This document shows positions 52,657 through 62,369 of a stretch of DNA of 64,000 nt, in pieces. Source of the DNA: UBA2821 sp902763335 (GTDB lineage: Bacteria > Bacillota > Clostridia > Lachnospirales > Lachnospiraceae). The stretch's first letter is position 1, and every line of letters begins with the position of its first letter. Where the stretch lies: assembly GCA_052066835.1 (NCBI GenBank), contig JBQHRJ010000014.1; one strand, given 5' to 3'. The position numbers were made by a program, and so were the translations under genes. Under the pieces are notes generated by a model that saw only the letters and a list, made by a program, of their open reading frames with translations, had not been told where the DNA came from and did not search any database.

Positions 52657-53586
52657 ATGCAATCAGTGAATTTATCGAAGATTATTGAAAAGATGGAGCT
52701 GCAGAATCTTACACCGGATATCGATGTCAGTGACATTCAGGTGACACAGACTGATATCAACAGACCGGCATTACAGCTTACGGGGTTTTTTGAACATTTC
52801 CCTACTGATCGTGTACAGGTTATTGGATTTGTAGAATATACATATCTCCAGAGACTTGACATTGAAAGAAAAAAAGATATATATGAGCAGATATTGTCAA
52901 CAAAGATTCCGTGTATAATATTCTGCAGGGATTTAAGGCCGGATGAGGAGATACTTGATGCTGCAAACAGACATGGAGTTCCGGTACTTGTAACGGCAAA
53001 GACCACATCAGCATTTATGGCTGAGATTATCAGATGGCTCAATGTTGAACTTGCGCCATGCATATCAATTCACGGTGTGCTTGTGGATGTTTACGGTGAA
53101 GGCGTTCTTATTATGGGAGAGAGTGGTATAGGAAAGAGCGAGGCAGCTCTTGAGCTGATTAAGAGAGGTCACCGACTTGTGAGTGATGATGTTGTGGAGA
53201 TACACAAAGTCAGTGATGTATCACTGGTAGGTTCTGCACCGGATATTACGAGACATTTTATTGAACTTAGAGGAATAGGTATAGTAGATGTAAAGACTCT
53301 CTTCGGTGTACAGAGTGTTAAGGAAACAAGCAATATAGATATGGTTATCAAACTTGAGGACTGGAACAGGGAGAAAGAGTATGACAGACTCGGGCTTGAG
53401 GAACAGTACATAGAGTTTCTCGGCAACAAGGTAGTATGTCATTCTATTCCGATAAGACCGGGTAGAAATCTTGCGGTTATCGTTGAATCTGCAGCGGTAA
53501 ATCACAGACAGAAGAAGATGGGATACAATGCGGCACAGGAATTATACAACCGTGTGCAGGCAAATTTAATAAAAGGTAATAAATAG
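52657..53586 (+). CDS. hprK: HPr kinase/phosphorylase
   Basis: 309 residues, usual length. It phosphorylates and dephosphorylates Ser46 of HPr and Crh, setting carbon catabolite repression. P-loop GESGIGKS (154-161), then RGHRLVSDDVVEI and the family signature around ELRGIGIVDVKTLFGV. AAGGCGG lies before the ATG. It shares the strand with a ROK kinase and a Crh-like HPr further down, a coherent sugar-sensing group. Confidence 0.98.
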   Translation: MQSVNLSKIIEKMELQNLTPDIDVSDIQVTQTDINRPALQLTGFFEHFPTDRVQVIGFVEYTYLQRLDIERKKDIYEQILSTKIPCIIFCRDLRPDEEILDAANRHGVPVLVTAKTTSAFMAEIIRWLNVELAPCISIHGVLVDVYGEGVLIMGESGIGKSEAALELIKRGHRLVSDDVVEIHKVSDVSLVGSAPDITRHFIELRGIGIVDVKTLFGVQSVKETSNIDMVIKLEDWNREKEYDRLGLEEQYIEFLGNKVVCHSIPIRPGRNLAVIVESAAVNHRQKKMGYNAAQELYNRVQANLIKGNK

Positions 53587-53597
53587 GAGAAATGAAG

Positions 53598-54545
53598 ATG
53601 GATAAAATATGTTTTGGAATTGACGTTGGTGGAACAACAGTAAAGATGGGAATATTCACAACAGAAGGTAAACTTACCGAGAGCTGGGAGATTCCTACAC
53701 GCAAAGAAGATGAAGGAAGCCACATACTTGAGGATATATGCAAGCAGATAGAGGAGAAACTTGTAGAGAAACAGATTAACAGGGCGGACCTTCTCGGAGT
53801 AGGTATAGGTATACCGGGACCTATAACGAAGGACGGAACAGTTCTTAACTGTGTAAACCTCGGCTGGGGTGTGTTTAACGTAGAAGAGAAACTTTCAGAG
53901 ATGCTTGGCGGGGTTACCGTAAAAGCAGGAAATGATGCAAATGTGGCAGCCCTTGGCGAAAACTGGCAGGGAGGCGGTGTAGGATTTGAGGATCTTATAC
54001 TTATAACTCTCGGAACAGGAGTCGGCGGCGGAGTCATTATCGGTGATAAAATCATCACAGGATCTAACGGTGCAGCCGGAGAAATAGGACATATGCCTGT
54101 AGTATATGATACAGATGCAGAGACTTGCGGATGCGGTAAGAAAGGCTGTCTTGAGACAGTTGCATCAGCAACAGGTATAGTAAGGGAGGCTAAGAAACTT
54201 TTAGCTTCAGGAGAAATCGAATCTACACTCAGGGATATACCTGAATTTACATGTAAGGATATATTTGATGCGGCTAAAGAGGGAGATAAGGCAGCTATGA
54301 TAGTGGTTGACAAGCTCGCAGAATATCTCGGAATTGCAGCAGCTCATATAGCGTGCGTGACAAATCCGCAGATTATAGTTATCGGTGGAGGAGTAAGTAA
54401 AGCGGGTAAATTCCTTCTTGATAAGATAGAGGAGAAATATATGGAAAGGGCATTCAAGGCATGCAGAAATGCAAAATTTGCTCTTGCAACACTTGGCAAT
54501 GATGCCGGAATGTATGGTGCAGCAGCACTTATTCTTTGTAAATAG
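53598..54545 (+). CDS. ROK-family glucokinase
   Basis: About 315 residues. It phosphorylates glucose (or a related sugar) to the 6-phosphate. The ATP-binding start FGIDVGGTTVKMG, substrate Asp-containing AGNDANVAALGE and the ROK zinc motif CGCGKKGCLET are all present. The start ATG 53598 lies eight bases after AGGAG; ATG 53592 is possible. It is directly downstream of hprK, consistent with glucose-6-phosphate signalling. Confidence 0.93.
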   Translation: MDKICFGIDVGGTTVKMGIFTTEGKLTESWEIPTRKEDEGSHILEDICKQIEEKLVEKQINRADLLGVGIGIPGPITKDGTVLNCVNLGWGVFNVEEKLSEMLGGVTVKAGNDANVAALGENWQGGGVGFEDLILITLGTGVGGGVIIGDKIITGSNGAAGEIGHMPVVYDTDAETCGCGKKGCLETVASATGIVREAKKLLASGEIESTLRDIPEFTCKDIFDAAKEGDKAAMIVVDKLAEYLGIAAAHIACVTNPQIIVIGGGVSKAGKFLLDKIEEKYMERAFKACRNAKFALATLGNDAGMYGAAALILCK

Positions 54546-54555
54546 GGAGTCAGAT

Positions 54556-55458
54556 ATGCATGATATAGAGAGATTGAAAAGTCTTATAGGTGAAGAAAAT
54601 GTTTTAGAAAATGAGGACATGAGCCGTCACACAACCTTCCGCGCGGGAGGGTGTGCGGCTCTGTTTCTCACTCCGGATATATGGAAATTATCAGAGCTTT
54701 TAAATGAACTTAAATGTCAGGGGATAGAATATTATATTGTAGGAAACGGAAGTAATCTTCTGGTCAGGGATACCGGATATAAGGGTGCGGTCATCTGCAT
54801 GGGAAACAGATTTGACAACTGTGTGGTTACTAAAGAGGAAAACAGTGTATTTGCCGGAGCGGGATGCAAATTATCAAAAATAGCATCAGAGGCATATAAA
54901 AACAGCCTTACCGGACTGGAGTTTGCGTCAGGCATACCGGGAACATTCGGCGGAGCCGTGACCATGAATGCCGGAGCATACGGCGGAGAGATGGCACAGG
55001 TGATAGAGAGTGTGCGTGTAATGGACGGAGATGGTAAAATATTCACATTGAAAAATGATGAATTGAAACTTGGCTACCGACATAGTATAGTAATGGAAGA
55101 AAATTATATAGTCCTGGACGGAGTGTTAAGTCTCAAAAAGGGCGATAAAGATGAGATTAAGGCGAAAATGGATGATTTCTCGCAGCGCAGACGTGAGAAA
55201 CAGCCTCTTGAATATCCGAGTGCCGGAAGTACATTTAAGCGTCCGGAAGGCTATTTTGCCGGAAAACTTATAATGGATGCAGGTCTGGCGGGAAAAACCG
55301 TAGGAGGAGCACAAGTATCAGAAAAGCATTGCGGATTCGTCATAAATAAGGGCGGGGCTACAGCCACTGATATATTGGAACTTATGGACATTGTAACGGA
55401 TACCGTATACGATAAATATGAAGTAAAGTTAGAACCTGAGGTAAAGATATTAGGTTAA
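54556..55458 (+). CDS. murB: UDP-N-acetylenolpyruvoylglucosamine reductase
   Basis: 301 residues, type IIa MurB size. It reduces the enolpyruvyl ether in peptidoglycan precursor synthesis with FAD and NADPH. FAD-binding motifs: YYIVGNGSNLLVRD and LEFASGIPGTFGGAVTMNAG; catalytic region LGYRHSIV and PLEYPSAGSTFKRPEGYFAG; C-terminal KHCGFVINKGGATATDI. ATG 54556 follows GGGAG; the frame upstream to 54469 overlaps the ROK gene. Confidence 0.97.
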   Translation: MHDIERLKSLIGEENVLENEDMSRHTTFRAGGCAALFLTPDIWKLSELLNELKCQGIEYYIVGNGSNLLVRDTGYKGAVICMGNRFDNCVVTKEENSVFAGAGCKLSKIASEAYKNSLTGLEFASGIPGTFGGAVTMNAGAYGGEMAQVIESVRVMDGDGKIFTLKNDELKLGYRHSIVMEENYIVLDGVLSLKKGDKDEIKAKMDDFSQRRREKQPLEYPSAGSTFKRPEGYFAGKLIMDAGLAGKTVGGAQVSEKHCGFVINKGGATATDILELMDIVTDTVYDKYEVKLEPEVKILG

Positions 55459-55494
55459 TGAAAAGACAGCAGAATCAGGAAGGAAGAGCATGCG

Positions 55495-56355
55495 ATGAGT
55501 AAGCGGTTTGTGATAGTTACCGGAATGTCGGGAGCCGGCAAAAGTACAGTTTTAAAATTTTTGGAAGACGCAAGATATTTTTGTGTTGATAATCTGCCGG
55601 TTCCACTTATTATAAAATTTGCAGAGTTGTCACTGGACGGAATCGGTGACAGCAGAAATATAGCATTGGGAATTGATATCAGAAGCGGTCAGGCATTGGA
55701 TGAGCTTTCGGATGTTCTTGATAAAATGAAAGATAAATTCAGGTATGAAATTCTTTTTCTTGATGCAAATGATGAGACTCTTGTAAAAAGATTTAAGGAG
55801 ACCAGAAGAGCGCATCCGCTGGCACTGACAGGAAGAGTGGATGAAGGAATAGATTTAGAGCGTAAAAAGATGCAGTTTCTCAGGGAAAGGGCAGATTATA
55901 TAGTAGATACCAGTCATATGCTTACGAGGGAACTCAAGCAGCAGATGGAAAGAATAGTTATACATAGTGAGGAATTTAAGAATCTGTATATTACGATATT
56001 GTCGTTCGGATTCAAATATGGGATTCCTACAGATGCTGACCTGGTATTTGACGTAAGATTTATGCCCAATCCTTATTATGTTGAAGAACTTAAATATAAG
56101 ACCGGAAACGATAAAGAAGTGCAGGATTATGTTATGCAGTCTGAGGTTTCCGGACAGTTTCTTAATAAACTTGTGGACATGCTGGAATTTCTTATACCAA
56201 ATTATATTAAAGAAGGAAAGACGCAGCTTGTGATAGCTGTAGGATGTACAGGTGGTAAACACCGTTCGGTGACGATTGCCAACGAACTGTTTTCACGTCT
56301 GTCAGAAAATAATGATGTGGGTGTAAATATTTCCCACAGAGATATAAAAAGATAG
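55495..56355 (+). CDS. rapZ: RNase adapter protein RapZ
   Basis: 286 residues. P-loop MSKRFVIVTGMSGAGKST, then a nucleotide-binding domain and the conserved C-terminal half (SFGFKYGIPTDADLVFDVRF, GCTGGKHRSVTIAN). In Gram-negatives it controls the sRNA GlmZ; in Gram-positives the homologue (YvcJ) has nucleotide binding but unclear targets. AGGAAGAG lies upstream. It is followed directly by whiA; the yvcK-type gene often between them is absent. Confidence 0.97.
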   Translation: MSKRFVIVTGMSGAGKSTVLKFLEDARYFCVDNLPVPLIIKFAELSLDGIGDSRNIALGIDIRSGQALDELSDVLDKMKDKFRYEILFLDANDETLVKRFKETRRAHPLALTGRVDEGIDLERKKMQFLRERADYIVDTSHMLTRELKQQMERIVIHSEEFKNLYITILSFGFKYGIPTDADLVFDVRFMPNPYYVEELKYKTGNDKEVQDYVMQSEVSGQFLNKLVDMLEFLIPNYIKEGKTQLVIAVGCTGGKHRSVTIANELFSRLSENNDVGVNISHRDIKR

Positions 56356-56385
56356 TAATAACCGGAAGTATGGAGGAAATCGACA

Positions 56386-57330
56386 ATGTCATTTTCGTCG
56401 AAAGTAAAATCTGAACTCTCAAGACAGAGTACAAATGCAAGGCACTGCCAGATAGCCGAATTAACTGCAATTATCAGCCTTTGCGGGCGGATAGTAATAT
56501 CGGTTACGGATAAATATATGATAAAAATTCATACAGAAAATATTGCTGTTGCAAGAAAGTGCTTTACATTATTGAGAAAAACATTTAATATAAATACTGA
56601 AATTTCCATAAGACAAAACAATTCGGTTTTAAACAGCAGAATGTATTCTGTTATTATTAGCAGGCATGAAGATGCAAGAAAGGTACTGGAGGCTACTAAG
56701 CTTATCGATGAAAATAATGAGATATCAGAAAATCTTTCTATAGTTAATAATGTGATAGTTATGCAGGAATGTTGTAAGAGAGCTTTTTTGCGTGGGGCTT
56801 TTCTGGCATCAGGTTCAATCAGTGATCCGGAAAAGTTTTATCATTTTGAAATAGTATGTGCAACGGAGAAAAAAGCGGTGCAGTTGCAGGAAATTATAAA
56901 ACATTTCAGAATTGATGCGAAAATAGTTGAAAGAAAGAGGCATTTTGTGGTATATATCAAGGAGGGTTCGGGAATAGTTGATATTCTGAATGTGATGGAA
57001 GCACATGTTGCACTCATGGAATTCGAAAATATAAGGATAGTCAAAGAAATGCGTAATTCCGTAAACCGAAAAGTGAATTGTGAAACTGCTAACCTGAAAA
57101 AAACTGTTTCAGCCGCCGTAAAACAGATTGAGGATATTGTATACATAAGAGATACGATAGGATTGTCCGGGCTTTCGGAAGGTTTAGAGCTGGTAGCGAG
57201 GGCAAGACTTGATAATCCGGATGCTTCACTTAAAGAGCTTGGAAGCATGTTGAATCCTCCGGTCGGCAAATCAGGAGTAAATCACAGACTGCGTAAAATC
57301 TGTGAGATAGCAGATGGGTTAAGAAATTAA
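56386..57330 (+). CDS. whiA: WhiA-family DNA-binding protein
   Basis: 314 residues. A degenerate LAGLIDADG homing-endonuclease-like N-terminus (about 5-200, KRAFLRGAFLASGSISDPEK) and a C-terminal HTH (PDASLKELGSMLNPPVGKSG, VNHRLRKICEIAD). It regulates sporulation in Streptomyces and division or chromosome organisation in Bacillus. GGAGGAAA lies before the ATG and the gene is 30 bases from rapZ. Confidence 0.97.
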   Translation: MSFSSKVKSELSRQSTNARHCQIAELTAIISLCGRIVISVTDKYMIKIHTENIAVARKCFTLLRKTFNINTEISIRQNNSVLNSRMYSVIISRHEDARKVLEATKLIDENNEISENLSIVNNVIVMQECCKRAFLRGAFLASGSISDPEKFYHFEIVCATEKKAVQLQEIIKHFRIDAKIVERKRHFVVYIKEGSGIVDILNVMEAHVALMEFENIRIVKEMRNSVNRKVNCETANLKKTVSAAVKQIEDIVYIRDTIGLSGLSEGLELVARARLDNPDASLKELGSMLNPPVGKSGVNHRLRKICEIADGLRN

Positions 57331-57341
57331 GGAGGCATATT

Positions 57342-57599
57342 ATGGTAACTAAGAATATGAAAATTGAGATTAAGACTGGTTTGGAAGCAAGACCTGTAGC
57401 TGTATTTGTTCAGGTTGCAAGTCAGTTTGAAAGCTCTATCTATGTTGAACACGAGAGCAAGAAAGTCAATGCTAAGAGCATCATGGGTATGATGACATTA
57501 GGACTTCCTGCCGGAGAAAGTGTTACAGTTTCGGCTGAAGGTGAAGATGAAGATAAAGCCATTGAAAGCATAGAAAAGTATTTAAGCAATAAAGAATAA
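57342..57599 (+). CDS. HPr-like protein with Glu15 (Crh-like)
   Basis: 85 residues, HPr fold and length. The active-site loop reads KTGLEARPVAVF: Glu15 stands where HPr carries the phosphoryl-accepting His15, so it cannot work in sugar transport. Ser46 in AKSIMGMM, the HprK target, is kept. Bacillus Crh has the same logic with Gln15 and the same rapZ/whiA neighbourhood. It should be a CcpA co-regulator or metabolic switch; hprK is in the same cluster. AAGGAGG precedes the ATG. Confidence 0.92.
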   Translation: MVTKNMKIEIKTGLEARPVAVFVQVASQFESSIYVEHESKKVNAKSIMGMMTLGLPAGESVTVSAEGEDEDKAIESIEKYLSNKE

Positions 57600-57631
57600 A
57601 ATGGTTATCAAAATATATTAGGCGATATGAG

Positions 57632-57670
57632 AACAGATATTTTTCGTATAATCGATGAATATCTGTTTTT
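57632..57670 (+). terminator. Terminator after HPr-like gene
   Basis: AACAGATATT pairs with AATATCTGTTTTT around a loop containing TCGTATAATCGA, followed by T residues. It lies 33 bases after the stop. Confidence 0.8.
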
Positions 57671-57691
57671 GTGTATTACTTTGTAATATAG

Positions 57692-57843
57692 GAGGTCAGT
57701 GCGAAAAATCACGCTGATGCGTGATTTTCCACACAGCTGTTTGTTTTGGGGCGAAAACAAACAGCTATTTATGGCAGAAGAGAAATCGCCTTCGCGAATT
57801 TCTCTTCGCCTCTTCGCGATAAATCGCTCAGAAACGAGGTCAG
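57692..57843. repeat. Palindrome-rich insert in the dnaE leader
   Basis: GAGGTCAG occurs at 57692-57699 and 57836-57843. Between them are palindromes AAAATCACGC/GCGTGATTTT, AGCTGTTTGTTTT/AAAACAAACAGCT, AGAGAAATCGC/GCGAATTTCTCT and further TCGCGA-type sequence. It looks like a small mobile palindromic insert with a duplicated 8-bp target; the downstream copy now supplies the ribosome site of dnaE. Confidence 0.65.
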
Positions 57844-57844
57844 C

Positions 57845-60800
57845 ATGAAATTTACACATTTACATGTGCATACGGAATACAGTCTGTTAGACGGTTCGTG
57901 TAAGATAAAGGAACTGGCTGCTAAGGCGAAGGAACTCGGCATGGACAGTATAGCGGTGACGGACCATGGTGTTATGTATGGCGTGATAGATTTTTACAGG
58001 GCAGTAAAAGCAGAAGGCCTGAAGCCGATAATCGGGTGTGAAGTATATGTAGCCCCCGGTTCCAGATTTGATAAAGAGGCAGGAAATCAGGAAAACAGAT
58101 ACAATCATCTTGTATTGCTTGCCGAGAATGATAAGGGATATCACAATCTTATAAAAATTGTGTCTAAAGGATTCACGGAAGGCTTTTACTATAAACCGCG
58201 AGTGGATTATGAGATACTTGAGAAATATCATGAAGGCATTATAGCTCTCAGTGCGTGTCTGGCAGGAGAGGTTCAGAGATATCTTGCGGCAGGATTGTAT
58301 GATGAGGGTAAGAATGCGGCACTGCGATTAAACAAAATATTTGGTGATAATAATTTCTTCCTTGAGTTGCAGGATCATGGAATTGCAGAACAGAAGATGG
58401 TGAACCAGCAGTTAATCAGAATGAGCGGTGAGACCGGAATAGAGCTGGTTGCAACAAATGATGTTCATTATATAAATGAAGAGGACAGCGTGGCACATGA
58501 CATACTGCTTTGTATCCAGACCGGCAAAAAAGTACAGGATACGGACAGAATGAGATATGAGGGCGGTCAGTTTTATTTGAAATCGCCGGAGGAGATGGCG
58601 AGACTGTTTCCATATGCATTAAATGCATTGGAGAATACCCATAAGATAGCAGAGAGATGTAATGTTGAAATAGAGTTCGGAGTGCCAAAACTTCCGAAAT
58701 ATGATGTTCCGCAGGGATATGATTCATGGGGATATCTTAAGCATTTATGTGAGGAAGGATTTGAGAGAAGATATCCTGACAGTAAAACTTCCTGCAATCA
58801 TGAAATGCTGACGGAAAGATTATCGTATGAGCTTGATACGATACATAATATGGGATATGTTGATTATTTCCTTATTGTGTGGGATTTTATAAATTATGCG
58901 AAGCAGCATGGAATAATGGTAGGACCGGGACGTGGTTCGGCAGCCGGAAGTATTGTGGCGTATTGTCTCGGAATAACGGACATTGATCCTATAAAATATA
59001 ATCTCATTTTTGAGAGATTTTTAAATCCTGAGCGTGTATCCATGCCGGATATTGACGTGGACTTCTGCTATGAGAGAAGACAGGAAGTCATAGATTATGT
59101 GGTGGAAAAGTACGGAAAAGAGCAGGTTGTACAGATAGTAACATTTGGTACGTTGAAGGCAAAAGGTGTGGTACGTGACGTGGGAAGAGTCCTTGACCTT
59201 CCGTATGCCATACCGGATGCTGTGGCAAAGCTTATTCCGGGAGAACTTGGAATGACCATAGATAAGGCACTTAAGACAAGCACTGACCTTAGAAGCATGT
59301 ATGAAAATGATGAGCAGATACATACGCTTATAGATATGTCAAAAAGGCTTGAAGGTCTTCCGAGACATACATCAATGCATGCGGCGGGAGTTGTCATAAG
59401 CCAGAAGCCTGTAGATGAATATGTGCCGCTGTCTAAATCGGTAGACGGACCGGTAGTTACACAGTACATTATGACAACCCTTGAAGAACTCGGACTTTTA
59501 AAAATGGACTTTCTGGGACTCAGAACCCTTACGGTTATAAGGGATGCCGTAAATCTGGTGGAAAAGAGTACAGGAAAGAGGATAGATATAAACAGTATAG
59601 ATATTAATGATAAAAATGTCCTCGATTATATCGGAACGGGAAAAACAGAAGGAATATTTCAGCTTGAAAGTGGCGGTATGAAAGGGTTCATGAAAGAACT
59701 TAAGCCTGAAAATATAGAGGATATTATTGCAGGAATTTCCCTTTACAGACCGGGACCTATGGATTTCATTCCTAAGTATCTTGAAGGAAAAAACAGTACA
59801 GGGCCGATTACTTATGACTGCCCACAGCTTGAGCCTATATTGAAACCGACATACGGATGTATAGTGTATCAGGAGCAGGTTATGCAGATTGTGCGTGACC
59901 TTGCAGGTTATACATGGGGCAGAAGTGATCTTGTAAGAAGGGCGATGTCCAAAAAGAAACAGTATGTAATGGAAGAAGAGCGAAGAAACTTCATATATGG
60001 AAATGAGGCAGAGGGTGTTAAGGGATGTATAAATAATGGAATAGATGAGAAAACCGCAGGTAAAATATATGACGAAATGATGGATTTTGCAAAGTATGCA
60101 TTTAATAAGTCACATGCGGCAGCTTATGCCGTGGTGTCATATCAGACAGCATATTTGAAATATTATTATCCTGTGGAATTTATGGCTGCGACCATGACTT
60201 CGGTTATAGATAATCCGGGCAAAGTAACGGCGTATATATACACATGCAGGAGCATGGGAATAGACATACTGCCACCTGATATCAATGAAGGTGAGAGCGG
60301 ATTTACAGTATCGGGTAATACGATACGTTATGCACTGTCTGCCATAAAGAGTGTCGGAAAGAACGTTATCGATGCCATAGTGTACGAGCGTGAAAAAAAT
60401 GGAAAATTCAAGAGCCTTAAGGATTTTGTTGAGAGATTATCCGGCAAGGAAGTTAATAAAAGAACCATCGAAAGTTTCATAAAGGCAGGAGCATTTGATG
60501 GACTTGGTGGAAACAGAAGACAGCTCATGATGGTGTATGTGGATATCATTGACAGGGTAAACAGAGAGAGAAAAGAGACAATGGACGGTCAGATGTCATT
60601 GTTTGATATGATGACTGAGGAAGATAAGGCAGATTATGAGATAAAACTTCCTAAAGTCGATGAATATGACAGAGAGACCATGCTGGCATTTGAAAAGGAA
60701 GTCGTAGGTATATATGTAAGCGGACATCCGCTTGAAGAATATATGGATTCGATTGAGAAACAGGTTACGGCGTACTCAGGTGATTTTGTACATGATGAAG

Positions 60801-61345
60801 ATGGAAAATCTGTTGTCGCAGATCAGCAGCGGGCGGTGATTGGCGGTATCATATCCGATATAAGCATCAAGACAACTAAGAGAGGCCAGCAGATGGCATT
60901 TTTATCACTTGAAGATTTGTATGGAAATATTGAAGTTGTTGTATTTCCTAATACATTTGAAAAGTATCGTAAAAGTCTTGTGGGAGATAAAAAGGTTTAC
61001 ATTACAGGACATGTGGATATATCGGATGAGGCAGACGGCAAACTTATAAGTGACAGAATAGTGGAGTTTGATGATGTTCCAAAGGAACTGTGGATTCAGT
61101 ATAAAACTATGGAAGATTTTCAGCATGATGCTAAGGAACTGACCGTATTTGGCAGTACAATGGGTTCGGATGAACTGATTATATGGGTTAAGGAAGGCAG
61201 AAGAAAGAAGATAATGTATGATAACTGCAATATTTCCGAAAAGAAGGATTATGTCAGTCATCTGATTGAAAAATATGGTGGAGATAATGTAAAAGTTATT
61301 GAAAAGAGTATTGTAAAACAAAGAAAAATGAATTACAATATTTAA
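57845..61345 (+). CDS. dnaE: DNA polymerase III subunit alpha
   Basis: About 1166 residues, normal for DnaE. The PHP domain begins FTHLHVHTEYSLLDG. The palm active site is PDIDVDF with Asp402, Asp404 (third Asp in the KMDFLG region). An HhH region follows and a C-terminal OB domain (about 985-1070, VVVFPNTFEKYRKSL). ATG 57845 has GAGGTCAGC upstream; the frame is open back to 57746 but that part is the palindromic insert. The replicase of this group usually shares the fork with PolC. Confidence 0.97.
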   Translation: MKFTHLHVHTEYSLLDGSCKIKELAAKAKELGMDSIAVTDHGVMYGVIDFYRAVKAEGLKPIIGCEVYVAPGSRFDKEAGNQENRYNHLVLLAENDKGYHNLIKIVSKGFTEGFYYKPRVDYEILEKYHEGIIALSACLAGEVQRYLAAGLYDEGKNAALRLNKIFGDNNFFLELQDHGIAEQKMVNQQLIRMSGETGIELVATNDVHYINEEDSVAHDILLCIQTGKKVQDTDRMRYEGGQFYLKSPEEMARLFPYALNALENTHKIAERCNVEIEFGVPKLPKYDVPQGYDSWGYLKHLCEEGFERRYPDSKTSCNHEMLTERLSYELDTIHNMGYVDYFLIVWDFINYAKQHGIMVGPGRGSAAGSIVAYCLGITDIDPIKYNLIFERFLNPERVSMPDIDVDFCYERRQEVIDYVVEKYGKEQVVQIVTFGTLKAKGVVRDVGRVLDLPYAIPDAVAKLIPGELGMTIDKALKTSTDLRSMYENDEQIHTLIDMSKRLEGLPRHTSMHAAGVVISQKPVDEYVPLSKSVDGPVVTQYIMTTLEELGLLKMDFLGLRTLTVIRDAVNLVEKSTGKRIDINSIDINDKNVLDYIGTGKTEGIFQLESGGMKGFMKELKPENIEDIIAGISLYRPGPMDFIPKYLEGKNSTGPITYDCPQLEPILKPTYGCIVYQEQVMQIVRDLAGYTWGRSDLVRRAMSKKKQYVMEEERRNFIYGNEAEGVKGCINNGIDEKTAGKIYDEMMDFAKYAFNKSHAAAYAVVSYQTAYLKYYYPVEFMAATMTSVIDNPGKVTAYIYTCRSMGIDILPPDINEGESGFTVSGNTIRYALSAIKSVGKNVIDAIVYEREKNGKFKSLKDFVERLSGKEVNKRTIESFIKAGAFDGLGGNRRQLMMVYVDIIDRVNRERKETMDGQMSLFDMMTEEDKADYEIKLPKVDEYDRETMLAFEKEVVGIYVSGHPLEEYMDSIEKQVTAYSGDFVHDEDGKSVVADQQRAVIGGIISDISIKTTKRGQQMAFLSLEDLYGNIEVVVFPNTFEKYRKSLVGDKKVYITGHVDISDEADGKLISDRIVEFDDVPKELWIQYKTMEDFQHDAKELTVFGSTMGSDELIIWVKEGRRKKIMYDNCNISEKKDYVSHLIEKYGGDNVKVIEKSIVKQRKMNYNI

Positions 61346-61392
61346 GAGTGTTTAGAGGGAAAAAAAGAACAAAGACAATGGAGGAATATATT

Positions 61393-62367
61393 ATGTCAGA
61401 TCAGATTAAAACTATAGGCGTATTAACAAGTGGCGGAGATGCTCCAGGAATGAATGCTGCTATACGAGCAGTTGTAAGAATAGCCCTTTCTAAAGGACTT
61501 AAGGTAAAAGGTATTCAGAGAGGATACTCAGGACTTTTAAATGAAGAAATCGTAGATATGGATGCTAAGAGTGTAGCAGACATTATCCAGAGAGGTGGAA
61601 CAATCCTTTACACAGCAAGATGTGAAGAGATGAGAACACCTGAAGGACAGCAGAAAGCTGCTGATATATGTAAGAAACATGGTATTGAAGGATTGGTTGT
61701 AATAGGTGGAGACGGTTCGTTCCAGGGTGCACAGAAGCTTGCACATCTCGGAATCAATACTATCGGTGTACCGGGAACTATCGACCTTGATATCGCATGT
61801 ACAGATTATACTATCGGTTTTGATACAGCCGTAAATACAGCTATGGAAGCTATAGACAAAATAAGAGATACTTCTACATCACATGAGAGATGCAGCGTTA
61901 TCGAAGTAATGGGAAGAAGTGCAGGATATATCGCATTATGGTGTGGTATAGCAAACGGTGCAGAAGATATTCTTTTACCTGAGAGATGGAATGGTGATGA
62001 GGACAGCCTTATCGCACACATCAAAGATACTAAGGCAAGAGGAAAGAAACATCATATCGTTATCAATGCAGAGGGAATCGGACATTCTCAGGAACTTGCA
62101 GTAAAGATTGAGAAAGAGACAGGCATGGAGACAAGAGCAACTATTCTCGGACATCTTCAGAGAGGTGGAAGCCCTACATGTAAAGACAGAGTATATGCAT
62201 CTCTTATGGGAGCTTATGCAGTTGATCTGTTATGTCAGGGTAAGAGCAACAGAGTTGTGGCATACTCACATGGTGAATATGTTGATTATGAGATAGATGA
62301 AGCTTTGGCAATGAAGAAAGATATTGATGAATATCAGTTTGACGTAAGCAAACATCTTGCAAGATAA
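61393..62367 (+). CDS. pfkA: ATP-dependent 6-phosphofructokinase
   Basis: 324 residues. It commits fructose 6-phosphate to glycolysis. ATP site GVLTSGGDAPGMNAAIRA; GGDGSFQGA keeps Gly at the position that distinguishes ATP-type from PPi-type enzymes; catalytic GTIDLDIACTDYTIGF keeps the catalytic Asp, with Leu where many enzymes have Asn. GGAGG lies before ATG 61393; the frame from 61348 lacks a site. Confidence 0.97.
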   Translation: MSDQIKTIGVLTSGGDAPGMNAAIRAVVRIALSKGLKVKGIQRGYSGLLNEEIVDMDAKSVADIIQRGGTILYTARCEEMRTPEGQQKAADICKKHGIEGLVVIGGDGSFQGAQKLAHLGINTIGVPGTIDLDIACTDYTIGFDTAVNTAMEAIDKIRDTSTSHERCSVIEVMGRSAGYIALWCGIANGAEDILLPERWNGDEDSLIAHIKDTKARGKKHHIVINAEGIGHSQELAVKIEKETGMETRATILGHLQRGGSPTCKDRVYASLMGAYAVDLLCQGKSNRVVAYSHGEYVDYEIDEALAMKKDIDEYQFDVSKHLAR

Positions 62368-62369
62368 TT

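Noticed and set aside
53477..54313. A 278-codon minus-strand frame rich in Ser and Pro
   Set aside because: It is antisense to hprK and the ROK kinase, both of which carry intact catalytic motifs; composition is typical of a shadow frame.
57746..57844. Longer N-terminus for DnaE
   Set aside because: The 33 extra codons come from the palindromic insert, while ATG 57845 has a ribosome site and begins the standard PHP domain.
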